A DNA stretch of 39,834 bases from JAAYCB01 sp012744395. Its GTDB lineage: Bacteria; Planctomycetota; Planctomycetia; Pirellulales; Thermoguttaceae. The translations under genes and the position numbers were made by a program. Location of the stretch: contig JAQVNJ010000045.1 of the NCBI GenBank assembly GCA_028703175.1, positions 1-39,834 of the forward strand. The letters run 5' to 3'. Shown in pieces: positions 1 through 9,572 of this stretch. Under the pieces are notes generated by a model that was given only the letters and a program-made list of their open reading frames with translations, was not told the DNA's origin and made no database searches. Every line of letters starts with the position of its first letter. The first letter of the stretch is position 1.

Positions 1-1
1 G

Positions 2-2629
2 GTCCACGACCAAGGAGCAGGCCAGCAGGTGCTCAAGTCCTACAGTCTCGCCCGTTCGCATCTGGGTCGACACGATGGATTATCGCCCATCTTTGAGGTC
101 GCGCGCGAATGGCAAGAGAATGGTTTCGTCTCGCTGCTCGGCTGGATCGACGGAACTCCGCTAAGCGAATTCATCGGCGTCTTCCCGCTGCTTGCGGAAG
201 ATCAGGACGAGCCGGCGCCGGAATCGCTGGCCATCCGCTGGCTGAAGAACCTGTGCGATGCGCTGGATGTGTTACATCGCAACGGCCTGACGCACGGCGA
301 TCTGAGTCCGCGAAACATGATTGTTTCCGGCAGCAGCCTTGTGCTGACCGACTACGATTTCGTCACACGGGTTGGCGACGCGGCGACTGCTGCCGGCACG
401 ATGAACTATTGCGCGCCGGAGCGGCAGGAGAAACTGCCATCATCGGCCGCTGACGATCTGTTTGCACTGGCGGCCAGTTTCTTCCACGTGCTGTCTGAGA
501 AAGAGCCGTTCCGCTTTGGCGGCGAGTTGGCCAAAGACCGCGGCTTGAACTGGGAGGGAGTCGAGCGGAGCGATTACCCAACCGTTGCGGACGTCCTCAA
601 CCGGGCTGTCCATCCGGATCGAACGCAGCGTTTCCATTCGGCGAGGGAAATGTCGCGGGCGCTTGCTGCCGCGTCTCAACAGGAACAGGCATCGATACAG
701 GGCAAAGCACCGGAGCAGTCACAACCGGTCTCGTCGCCGGGCGCAACCGAGCACGATGAGGCATGTGCATCGGCCGTTGACGCGCCAGCCGGTACACCGA
801 CGGACACGCGAGCCGCGTCGGCACTCAGCGAGCAACGGGTCGACTGGCTGAAGTCGCTGCTACAGTCGTATCCTGGCTCCCGCTGGGGCAACCGCGAAAC
901 GCGGGGCCTCGACACGCGGTTCTCGTCTGATACCTACGTGCCCACGGCATTGGAGGAATCGCTGCTGGAAGAGGTCCGCACGAGGCGCGTGCGACTGGTG
1001 ATTCTGTGCGGCAATGCGGGCGACGGCAAGACGGCACTCTTGCAGCATCTGGCTCTGGAACTTGGGTTGGGACGTCACCAGTCGGTGGACCGCATCCTCG
1101 ACGGACGCGTCCGGAACGGGCCTCGCGTGCGGATGAACCTCGATGGTTCCGCGGCGTGGAAGGGCAAGTCCGCCGACGCATTGCTCGATGAGTTCCTCGC
1201 CCCGTTCCAGGATGGCCCGCCGCGCGAAGACATCGTGCATTTGCTCGCGGTCAACGATGGCCGGCTGCTTGAATGGCTTGATGGGGTCGAGGAACGGCTG
1301 GACGGCGAGACCCCGTTGACTGCCGAGCTGTACGGTCTGCTCGAGGGCAATTCAATCAGACAGGACTCGCACATCCAGTTCATCAGCCTGAATCAGCGTT
1401 CCCTGGTGGGGGGCATCACGTCCGACAAGAGTGACATCGACACGGAATTTCTTGAGCGCCTGCTCGACCACCTGTACGGCGGCGCCCGGGCGGAGGAGAT
1501 CTGGTCTCGGTGTCATGCGTGCTCGGCGAAAGATCGCTGCCACGTGGTTCAGGCATCGCGTGTATTCGGGCCGGATTCGCTCCCCTCGCCGGTTCCTGGT
1601 GATGTTCGGCGGCGAGGCCGCCAGCGGCTGTTTGAGGCTTTGCAGGCGGTGCATTTGCGGGGCGAAACACACATCACGGTCCGCGAATTGCGGGCGGCCC
1701 TCGTCTACGTGCTGTTTGGCGTGCATTTCTGTGACGATTACCACGCCAGTGCGTTCCTCGATGAAGGCAAGCCGCTGCCGTATTGGGACCGGGCCTTTGC
1801 AGGCGATTCGCCCGCACGGCAGGGTGAAGTGCTGCGAGAGCTGGCGCGGTTCGACCCGGCACTGGAATCGCATCCGTTGATCGATCGCTATCTGCTCAGC
1901 CATCCCGTCATCGACAGCTCGCGCGCGACGCCGCGCTATCCCGGCCTGTCACTCGAATCGGCGCGTCGACGCGCGTTCTTCGAATGGACGGAGGATGACC
2001 TGAAGCAGGTGCTTCGAAATACCGATGAACCGACGGACGCATTGGATTTGGCGCGCGGGAGCCACACAGCTGAATTCCGTCGCGTTCCGCTGATCCACGA
2101 GCCGGCGGAATTGGCTGGCATCACGCGGCGACTCTGTGCGGGCATTTCACGGCTGGAGGATCTGCCGCCACAGGCGCTTGACCGACCGGGCGTCGTGCCG
2201 CTGCGAATCACTCCGCGGACGCCTACAGAAACCGCCTTTTGGGTTGAAAAACCGCTGGCCAATTTCCAGCTGGAGCCCGAGCTACCGCCCGAGACCGAGG
2301 GCATCGAGCGGCTGCATCGGCAGGTGGCGTTGATTTACCGGTATCGCGACGGCAAGCAGGAGCGGTTGCCGCTCGGTGCGGACCTGTTTCATCTCCTGCT
2401 GGAGCTGGCCGACGGCTATCAGTTGGGCGACGTGTCCACCGACGACACGTTCGCGCACCTGTCGATCTTCGTGCAGCGGCTGGTTCGCGAGGACCAGCGG
2501 GAATTGCTGGCATGGAATCCGATGAATGACGAACAGATTTATCGGCTCGCCGCGGCGATTCACAACACTCCCGAGGGCGTCCGGCAGAAAATCGAGATCA
2601 GCCCGATCGTGACGGGGGTGACATCATGA
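2..2629 (+). CDS. mad6: Protein kinase-ATPase fusion, MAD6-like defence protein (5' partial)
   Basis: The reading frame is open to the left edge, so the N-terminus, including the glycine loop, is missing. Numbering from the GTG at 29, a Ser/Thr-kinase catalytic loop HGDLSPRN has D91 and N96, the metal-binding motif is DYD at 108-110 in place of DFG, and APE is at 129-131. A linker rich in Q, E, S, A and P (about 225-275) leads to a roughly 590-residue part with Walker A GNAGDGKT (328-335) and a CHAC-x5-CH cluster (495-505) that could bind zinc. It overlaps the next gene by ATGA, so the two are probably translationally coupled. From memory, a kinase followed by a protein without known motifs and a very large ATPase matches MAD6-MAD7-MAD8 of MADS. 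The ATPase half also resembles DptF in size and position. The family name is recalled, not searched; the kinase and P-loop motifs are directly visible. Confidence 0.75.
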   Translation, partial: VHDQGAGQQVLKSYSLARSHLGRHDGLSPIFEVAREWQENGFVSLLGWIDGTPLSEFIGVFPLLAEDQDEPAPESLAIRWLKNLCDALDVLHRNGLTHGDLSPRNMIVSGSSLVLTDYDFVTRVGDAATAAGTMNYCAPERQEKLPSSAADDLFALAASFFHVLSEKEPFRFGGELAKDRGLNWEGVERSDYPTVADVLNRAVHPDRTQRFHSAREMSRALAAASQQEQASIQGKAPEQSQPVSSPGATEHDEACASAVDAPAGTPTDTRAASALSEQRVDWLKSLLQSYPGSRWGNRETRGLDTRFSSDTYVPTALEESLLEEVRTRRVRLVILCGNAGDGKTALLQHLALELGLGRHQSVDRILDGRVRNGPRVRMNLDGSAAWKGKSADALLDEFLAPFQDGPPREDIVHLLAVNDGRLLEWLDGVEERLDGETPLTAELYGLLEGNSIRQDSHIQFISLNQRSLVGGITSDKSDIDTEFLERLLDHLYGGARAEEIWSRCHACSAKDRCHVVQASRVFGPDSLPSPVPGDVRRRGRQRLFEALQAVHLRGETHITVRELRAALVYVLFGVHFCDDYHASAFLDEGKPLPYWDRAFAGDSPARQGEVLRELARFDPALESHPLIDRYLLSHPVIDSSRATPRYPGLSLESARRRAFFEWTEDDLKQVLRNTDEPTDALDLARGSHTAEFRRVPLIHEPAELAGITRRLCAGISRLEDLPPQALDRPGVVPLRITPRTPTETAFWVEKPLANFQLEPELPPETEGIERLHRQVALIYRYRDGKQERLPLGADLFHLLLELADGYQLGDVSTDDTFAHLSIFVQRLVREDQRELLAWNPMNDEQIYRLAAAIHNTPEGVRQKIEISPIVTGVTS

Positions 2630-4458
2630 GCCGCAGCAGTTCGGGCCAGACCGCCCGCGCGATTGTCGATGAGGTTCTCGGGCGCGCCATGACGAAGGCG
2701 ATCTGGACAGGGAACTATGACAAGGTCTTGCCGCTCAGCGTGCAGGCCTTTGATCTGCCTGCCGTGCTGCCTGCCGTGTTCTACATGTTCCGATTTGGCC
2801 ACCGTCGTGGCAAAGGCCGTTTTTCCCAGACGTTCGGAGGCGATGGCGCGCCGAGCGAGCGGAACAAAGCCGCGACGATTGAGCGGGTGGCGTCGGTGCT
2901 GGCACAGGAGGATGCGTTCGGCGGATTTGAAGGCGATGTCGAAAAGGCCGTTCTTGGCGACCTGCTTCTGTCGTTCTGCCTGGAGAACAGGAACCGCGCC
3001 CTGGGACGGCAGGAACCCGTCCTTCGCGTTGCCCCGCCTCATTACATGGCGAGCTGGATCGACCTGCCGCAACCGATCGCAAACCTCCGGTTCGTGCCCG
3101 AGATGCTCGTTGCCGTGCTGGCTGACCAAGAGGGATTCTGCGTCGAACAGAACAGCGACAACGACAAGACATGGTTCGCCGTGGGGCGCGGTTTCGAGGA
3201 CAATCTGCTTCTCAGGGTGTTTCACAAGGGCGTTGTTCAGCTTGAGAAGAAAGGGGAGCTCAGCAGTCACACATCGGATCGGTTTGATGAATCGGCCGAA
3301 GTGGGAATCGACCAGTTGCTGATGATTCGTCTGGCTCAGCAACTCGGCCAGGCGCCCGACAAGCTGCGGGGAAAAGAGAGCGGCGGCGATCGAATTTCGA
3401 ATCAGCGTCCGATCGCCGAGCTGGCGGCGCGTCACTTTTCCGAAGACCTGCGACACTTCATTCGCGGCTACTCGGACGCGATCCCGCGCCACACGTTTGT
3501 GGAGATGCTGGAAGCCTGTATGGCAGTGGGGCTGACAACGATTCTCACGAGCGTGATCGAACTGCTGTTCGAGTGGGTCGATACCGGCGCGATCCGCTCC
3601 AAAGCGGATCAGGCACCGTCCGAACTGTTCGTCGATTGTGCGAATGGCGTCCATCGCCCGCTGCGGGCCGTGGCCGAACAGTCCATGGACGACTTCATGC
3701 GGCGCGTGGAACGCGTGCCAGTGGTTCTGATGGCCCTGCGGCTGCTGGATCACGAGGCCCGCTACGACCCCACGCTCAGGAAGCTCGACATTCAATACCG
3801 TCCCTACGCAACCGAGTGGGTCAACCTGCTCGGTGATCTACTGCACGGCCGACATAATCAAGCCCGCGATGTCCACTACGCTCTCGAGCTTCACGCGCAG
3901 CGCCTCGCCGAATCCTTTGAAGACGACTATGCCGACGCAGCGGAGATTCTCCGGAACGATCGCAACCAACCGAATCCAGTCTGGCGCATGGCGGAAGCAC
4001 TGACGTTCTTACAGGGGAGGAAGAACGCGCAGACCAAGCTCCTCTCGATGGTTGATTCGAGCCTGCTCATTAACCGTCCGAACGGGATCGCATCGAAACG
4101 CAAAGTGCTTCGCACAGTCGCAGGAGCGGGCCGCAAGATGCGCGAGGTACGTTCGATCGTTTTCACCGACGCCGTTCTCGACCATCTGGTTCACCTGCAT
4201 GTTCTGAGAACGGGCCGAGCGGGCGGCTATCGACCGCTTGCATACTCGGAGTTTCTGCGGATTCTCCATGACCGCTACGGGTTCTGTATCGGTGTTGCAC
4301 CGCCGGGGCTCACCGTCTCCAACGACCTGCTCCGTGAAAACCGCACAATTCTTGAGCGTCGCCTGCGGGATCTCGGCTTGCTGGTCGGTGTCAACGATGC
4401 TGAGTCGATGAAGCACCTCAGGCCGCGGTTCGAACCGACTCGGGAGGGTAGCGCATGA
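2626..4458 (+). CDS. mad7: MAD7-like defence protein without recognised domain
   Basis: This is a 610-residue soluble protein with no signal peptide, membrane segment, P-loop or nuclease motif that I can identify. Its start ATG overlaps the upstream stop as ATGA, and its own stop overlaps the next start the same way, so all three proteins are probably made together. The C-terminal 80 residues are basic and predicted-helix rich, with alternating hydrophobic and charged stretches that could form a winged helix; that is a guess. By position and size it corresponds to MAD7 of the methylation-associated defence system, or to DptG between DptF and DptH in phosphorothioation restriction. Codon use and GC content look like the flanking operon genes. 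The coding call is secure, the identity is not. Confidence 0.7.
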   Translation: MSRSSSGQTARAIVDEVLGRAMTKAIWTGNYDKVLPLSVQAFDLPAVLPAVFYMFRFGHRRGKGRFSQTFGGDGAPSERNKAATIERVASVLAQEDAFGGFEGDVEKAVLGDLLLSFCLENRNRALGRQEPVLRVAPPHYMASWIDLPQPIANLRFVPEMLVAVLADQEGFCVEQNSDNDKTWFAVGRGFEDNLLLRVFHKGVVQLEKKGELSSHTSDRFDESAEVGIDQLLMIRLAQQLGQAPDKLRGKESGGDRISNQRPIAELAARHFSEDLRHFIRGYSDAIPRHTFVEMLEACMAVGLTTILTSVIELLFEWVDTGAIRSKADQAPSELFVDCANGVHRPLRAVAEQSMDDFMRRVERVPVVLMALRLLDHEARYDPTLRKLDIQYRPYATEWVNLLGDLLHGRHNQARDVHYALELHAQRLAESFEDDYADAAEILRNDRNQPNPVWRMAEALTFLQGRKNAQTKLLSMVDSSLLINRPNGIASKRKVLRTVAGAGRKMREVRSIVFTDAVLDHLVHLHVLRTGRAGGYRPLAYSEFLRILHDRYGFCIGVAPPGLTVSNDLLRENRTILERRLRDLGLLVGVNDAESMKHLRPRFEPTREGSA

Positions 4459-7400
4459 CTTCGACCTCGCTGCATTCCAGGTTGCTCGGCCAGGCCTTCG
4501 AAAGGGTCCTCGGCCGGTCGGATTCCGGCACGATGGCCTTCGTCCGCTGCCTCGCTCCGGATGTGGTGGAGCATTTGGCGAAGGACCTGGAGTTCGCGCC
4601 CGCGGGGTGGACGATCCGGCGGGTTGCGGATTCAGATGACGAGAGTCAGCGGACAATCACAGCGGATCAGGCCGTCGAGGTCCGCGAATCCAAGAGCGGC
4701 GCGAGCGTGCTGTTGGTGGATACATCGCGCGCTGGCGCGGGGATGGACGGGATCTACAGCGCGGCGCGCGAAATCGACGAGGCCGAACTGTTCCGCGAAG
4801 CGCTGCGTCTGGCAGCTCGTCAGATTACCGATCAGCAAGGAAGACCAGCGCGGGAGTTCGCCGAGCGCGCAGTGAAGAAGGCTCGCGGTTTCGGGCAGCT
4901 GTACAGCATTTCGCCGTGGCAGGAGTTCGACTACTACGTGCGCGTGGCCGCGCAGCAATGTCATCCCGGCGAACTGCTCTGGCTGCTCGGCCTGTGGCCC
5001 GTTCGTGCCGAAGAACATGAGCCTTTCGACACCGGTGTACTCGACATCTCGCGGCTGTTTGTGGACCGGCTGCTGGGGGCGGCGGCATCCGGTCAAACGC
5101 CGTCTCAACGGATTGAAGCGTTGCGGCTGCTCAACCCGCGCGAAGAGCAGCGGGTTGACCTTGAGCGATTCCTGCACTCGGCCGCCACGCGTCCGTTGCT
5201 GACTTCGCTGGAGGGACTCGTTGGCTGCCGGCATCTGTGGGTCAACGAACTGAAGCTCGAAGGGGCCGCCCATGTCATTCAGGCAATCGAACTGGTCCCG
5301 TGGCGCACGCGACAGGGCAAGTTGGCCAAGTGGAGCGGCCTGATCCAAGAGGCGGAAGACGAGCCGCCCGTACTGATACTCGATCCCAAGGCCGATGCCA
5401 ACGGGAATTACGCGAAGCTGGAACTCCGTTGGAAGTCGCGCCCGGACAATCTTGAAAAGAACGCCGTGCAGTATCAGGTCACGATCGTGACCGACATGGA
5501 CGAGGAACTCGCCTCGCGCGAGGTGCCCCACTCGGCCAAGAAGGAGGAGAAATGCCGATTCACCAACGACGATTTTGCCGGGCTCAGCGATGACGCGCTG
5601 ATCAACGCGAAGCTCGTCGTTTCCGTGATTGGCGACGATTCGGTGGCGACGCAGGAGAGCGACGAGTTCATCATCCGCTTCGGCACCCCTCCGGACAAGC
5701 CGACGGGCGGTGTCGGAAAGGTCATGCGGACTTTCAGCGAAGGGCTGATAGAACTGGACGATCGCGAGATGGTCACCGCCATGGCATCGGCGACCGACTC
5801 GTTTCCGCTTGATAGCAAAGGCTACGTCGTCTTGCGTACGCCGCAACGGGGCAAGAGTTTTCGCGTGTTTCGTCCACCGCTGGTCCACGAAGTGGAGCAG
5901 GACTGGGTGTCGCGCAACGGCGAGATCGGGCGGTGGAAGGTGAAAGTGCGGGCTTCCGGTGCGCGTGCGGGCGTGCCGGAGTTTGTGCCGATTTCTCCCA
6001 TCGAGAGTTCCGAGGGAACTTCGCCGCAGTCGCCGAGGGAGCGTGCCGCAAACGCCAGTCGGCGGATGGCCGAGAAATTTGGGACGTGTGGGGGAGGCGT
6101 CGGCCAGGTTTACGACCAGAACGCCAAAGCGTTCGATACGGTCGTCAAGGAGTATGTGCTGGCGTGGTCGATAATGCTGGATGATGGCGATCCGCATCTG
6201 GCGCTTGCGAACACGGTGGAAATCCAGTCGCTCTCCGGTCGAACGATCGGCCTGGTCGTCTTGCCGGCTCATCCACTTCGCGTTGCCTGGCATGCGGCTT
6301 ACGACAATCTGGTTCTGCACTCACGGTATGAGCGGGGGGCGGCCCCCAAGCAGGTGCGGGAGGAACTGTCGTTGCTGGACGGCGCCATGTTTCCGGCATT
6401 TCTGCCGGGATTGGAGTCTGGCAGGACATTCGTCTTCGCCGACACGCTGGGCTTTCATACCGTGGGGATGGTGGCAGATGATGATCAGGAGCCGAAGGCA
6501 GCGATCGCGATTCTTGCCAGAGCACTGGGTGACAGCGAGTCGGCCGACTCGGCGCCGACCGTTGGGCGGCAGAGCGCTCAGGTGCTTGGCAACGAGATCC
6601 TGAAATACATGGAATGTCACGACACCTCGAAGCTGCTTCATATTCACGCCTTGCGTCCCGGTGATGGCCTGACGGTGGCCCGATCGCTCGGCCATGTGCA
6701 GAAACGGAGTCGCCGCGTTGCCGCGGCGGATGAGTCGGAAGAGGATCCTCAGCCGACCGCTCCGTCGTTCGTACTGGAACTCTATCCGTCGGCGGGGCAG
6801 CGGGGTGTTGCCGGGCGGTTTATCGCCGAAGCGCGCGAAAAACGGCGCAGCGGAGCGGGCGTGGTTCTGGAAGATGATCAGTGGATGCTGGAATCAACCG
6901 GCCTCCGCGGGGGGGTGGCCGTGCCCAGATTGCGGTGGGCCCGCAAACGCGAGTTGGACCCGAAATCGGCGGCACACCTTGCTGTCGCCTTCGACACATT
7001 CGAATCCCGCGTTGTTCCGACTGACCAGGCCGGGCCAGGCAGACCATTTTTCGCCTTCGGTCTGATGTCGTTCTTCGAACGGGATTACCGCAGCGTGCCG
7101 TCTCCGCTCTGGTGGAGCACCGTTGTTGGTTCAACAGTCGGCGAAAAGCATCCTGGGGATCGGATGCATACGGAGCGACTCATCAAGTTGCAGCAGACAA
7201 TTCACCGTTGCGCCATTCGCGGATCGAGCGTGGCCAGCAGCGTCCCGGCGTTGCGAACGGAAATCTCGCCGGAAAAAGCCTACGGGCTTCGCAAGCTTCA
7301 CCGCTTGTGCGACTGGGTGATCACACTCGACCGGAATGCCGGCATCGAATACTTCGACTCGCCTCGCGACAACCGGGATGTTTACGACGCGTACGTCATC

Positions 7401-9572
7401 GACTGCGTCCCGGAACGGGAGGATTTGGGCTGTCTGCAACTCATTACGTCGACAAGCAATCTCGAAGAAGTGCGGAATCTACTCGACGCGGCGCTTGACC
7501 GCATGAGTCTCAGCCGGAGCCGTCGCAATGCGGAGTTCCTGTTGTCGCACCTGAAGGCGCTTAGCGGTCGTCTCGCCATCCGCCTGACTGGCCAGAAGGC
7601 CCCGACGGCCGAATTGATCGCGCTGGCGATGTGCCATGCCAACTGCCTACGGGCATTCGATGACGATCACTGCTGGACATCGCTGCGAACGGGCTTCTTC
7701 GTACCGGTTGATGACATTCGCGATCTTCTGCCGCCGGTCGCGGATCGGCCCGACGAGACGATCTCGGCTGATGCCAACGACGATCCCGCCGCCGAACAGA
7801 AAGCAACCCGGCCCGACTTGATTCACGTCTCTCTGGTTCCGCGAAAAGGACTGCGATTCCGATTTGCCGAGGTGAAGTACCGACGGCACCTACGGACGGC
7901 CCGCAGCCCTGAGGCTTTACACAGCATTTGCCGCCAGGTTGGATCACTGCGCCGCCGCTGGGAAGAATGGTACGGTACCGAAGGGGTGTGCCTCGCATTC
8001 CGGGCGGTCCGCCGCGCGAAGCTCGCTCGCGTGCTGCGATTCTATGCCGACAAGTCCAGACGCCACGCAGATGACGACGAGAAGACCAGCCTCTCTGCCG
8101 ACGCGTACGAGGCATTGATTGGAGAGATCGACCGATTCATCGAGAAGGGGGGCGATTATACATTCGCATCACTCGAAGCTCCGGATCGCGGCTGGGTATT
8201 CTGTCCCGAATACGTTGGCAGTCGGCCGATGGAGATCACTCCGATCGGTTGGGACACACGGATTTTCCTGTTTGGCGCGGATTCCAGCTTCCGCCGCGAT
8301 TCAGGCCAGACGGACAGCGAACCGCGACCGTCCTTAGCCAAGGAGACCAGGACGGCCGAACCGGCAAGGCGTGGCGAAGAAGTCGGCCTGAAGGCAGGCA
8401 GCACAGAACAATTCGCCGAATCCGAGTCGCCGCCTGTGGACACTGCGACCGTTACACTATCCCGTGATCAGCACACCGGCCAGATCGCAGACTCCGAATC
8501 CGATCCAACAGCATCAGCCGACGCCACGCCTTCCGTCTGTCTCGGCACGAATCTCCATTCGGAGGCAGAAGTCCGTTGGCCACTGACGGTGCGAGGTAAT
8601 CCACATTTGCTGCTCGCCGGGCTTCCGGGAATGGGCAAGACAACGTGCCTGCTGAACATCTGCCGGCAGATGCTTGAATTCGGCATCCGGCCGATCGTGT
8701 TTTCCTACCATCAGGATATCGACGAGAAGCTGCGGCAGATGGTCGGCTCGGTACGCTTCATTGACTTTGACGGACTGGGCTTCAATCCACTCCAGGTGAT
8801 CAACCGCAGTCCAAGGATGGCGCACCTCGATGTCGCGGGAGCAGTGCGTGACATCTTCGTCACCATCTTCCCCGAACTGGGAGACATCCAAGGGGAACGG
8901 ATCCGCAGGGCGATTAAGGACAGCTTCGTTGAGCTCGGTTGGGGTGATCCGGCTGTGGAGCCTGTCGAGTTGGCCGAGCCCGAATTCTCACGATGGGTGG
9001 AAATCCTGCGTTCCGAGCCGAAACCCGACCGCGGGCTGAAGACGCTGCTCGCCCGGTTGGAAGAACTTGAGGATTACAGTTTCTTCCGGACGGCGGAGAG
9101 CCAGCAGAGTCTTTGGGACAGCGACCGACCTGTCATTGTGCGAATCCATTCCACGCAGAACGATTATCTACAGAAAGCGTTCGCCTCGCTCGTCTTCTAC
9201 GGCCTCTACAAGGACATGTTCCGCCGGGGCGTGCAGGACCAGATCACGCATGCGCTGATCTTCGACGAGGCCCATCGTGCCGCACGACTCCAGTTGATTC
9301 CGACGATGGCCAAGGAGTGCCGCAAGTACGGAATCTCGCTTGTGCTTGCGTCGCAGGAAGCCCGTGATTTTCACATCTCACTGTATTCCGCGATCGCCAA
9401 TTACCTCATCTTGCGTCTGACCGAGGCGGATGCAAGAGCGATGGCAAAAAACGTGGCTACGTCGGATCAGGAACGAGTCCTTATCGACCGCATCAAGCAG
9501 ATGGACCGGTTTCGTGCGTTCTATTGCAGCGAGGGGCAACGGAAGCCGGTTGCGGTTGCTTTGTTGGCGTGA
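4455..9572 (+). CDS. mad8: MAD8/DptH-like giant ATPase with PD-(D/E)xK-like module
   Basis: This 1705-residue protein has at least three visible parts. Around residues 312-410 a beta-rich segment looks like an Ig/FN3 fold. At 1120-1141 the pattern PD (D1121), then 18 residues on E1139-V-K1141, followed by a basic helix with Q, fits a PD-(D/E)xK nuclease core. After an acidic, Ser/Thr-rich linker (about 1290-1365) comes a HerA/FtsK-like ATPase with Walker A GLPGMGKT (1389-1396) and Walker B ending in D1604-E1605-A-H; a following segment ends in LASQE, like sensor motifs of this class. DptH of phosphorothioation-dependent restriction and MAD8 of MADS are both very large HerA-like ATPases in the last position of a three-gene block, as here. 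A role in DNA translocation and cleavage during phage restriction is inferred. The nuclease call rests on pattern only. Confidence 0.75.
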   Translation: MTSTSLHSRLLGQAFERVLGRSDSGTMAFVRCLAPDVVEHLAKDLEFAPAGWTIRRVADSDDESQRTITADQAVEVRESKSGASVLLVDTSRAGAGMDGIYSAAREIDEAELFREALRLAARQITDQQGRPAREFAERAVKKARGFGQLYSISPWQEFDYYVRVAAQQCHPGELLWLLGLWPVRAEEHEPFDTGVLDISRLFVDRLLGAAASGQTPSQRIEALRLLNPREEQRVDLERFLHSAATRPLLTSLEGLVGCRHLWVNELKLEGAAHVIQAIELVPWRTRQGKLAKWSGLIQEAEDEPPVLILDPKADANGNYAKLELRWKSRPDNLEKNAVQYQVTIVTDMDEELASREVPHSAKKEEKCRFTNDDFAGLSDDALINAKLVVSVIGDDSVATQESDEFIIRFGTPPDKPTGGVGKVMRTFSEGLIELDDREMVTAMASATDSFPLDSKGYVVLRTPQRGKSFRVFRPPLVHEVEQDWVSRNGEIGRWKVKVRASGARAGVPEFVPISPIESSEGTSPQSPRERAANASRRMAEKFGTCGGGVGQVYDQNAKAFDTVVKEYVLAWSIMLDDGDPHLALANTVEIQSLSGRTIGLVVLPAHPLRVAWHAAYDNLVLHSRYERGAAPKQVREELSLLDGAMFPAFLPGLESGRTFVFADTLGFHTVGMVADDDQEPKAAIAILARALGDSESADSAPTVGRQSAQVLGNEILKYMECHDTSKLLHIHALRPGDGLTVARSLGHVQKRSRRVAAADESEEDPQPTAPSFVLELYPSAGQRGVAGRFIAEAREKRRSGAGVVLEDDQWMLESTGLRGGVAVPRLRWARKRELDPKSAAHLAVAFDTFESRVVPTDQAGPGRPFFAFGLMSFFERDYRSVPSPLWWSTVVGSTVGEKHPGDRMHTERLIKLQQTIHRCAIRGSSVASSVPALRTEISPEKAYGLRKLHRLCDWVITLDRNAGIEYFDSPRDNRDVYDAYVIDCVPEREDLGCLQLITSTSNLEEVRNLLDAALDRMSLSRSRRNAEFLLSHLKALSGRLAIRLTGQKAPTAELIALAMCHANCLRAFDDDHCWTSLRTGFFVPVDDIRDLLPPVADRPDETISADANDDPAAEQKATRPDLIHVSLVPRKGLRFRFAEVKYRRHLRTARSPEALHSICRQVGSLRRRWEEWYGTEGVCLAFRAVRRAKLARVLRFYADKSRRHADDDEKTSLSADAYEALIGEIDRFIEKGGDYTFASLEAPDRGWVFCPEYVGSRPMEITPIGWDTRIFLFGADSSFRRDSGQTDSEPRPSLAKETRTAEPARRGEEVGLKAGSTEQFAESESPPVDTATVTLSRDQHTGQIADSESDPTASADATPSVCLGTNLHSEAEVRWPLTVRGNPHLLLAGLPGMGKTTCLLNICRQMLEFGIRPIVFSYHQDIDEKLRQMVGSVRFIDFDGLGFNPLQVINRSPRMAHLDVAGAVRDIFVTIFPELGDIQGERIRRAIKDSFVELGWGDPAVEPVELAEPEFSRWVEILRSEPKPDRGLKTLLARLEELEDYSFFRTAESQQSLWDSDRPVIVRIHSTQNDYLQKAFASLVFYGLYKDMFRRGVQDQITHALIFDEAHRAARLQLIPTMAKECRKYGISLVLASQEARDFHISLYSAIANYLILRLTEADARAMAKNVATSDQERVLIDRIKQMDRFRAFYCSEGQRKPVAVALLA

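Noticed and set aside
4632..6320. 562-codon minus-strand open frame within the giant ATPase gene
   Set aside because: Shadow; the operon genes with ATGA overlaps are clearly on the plus strand.
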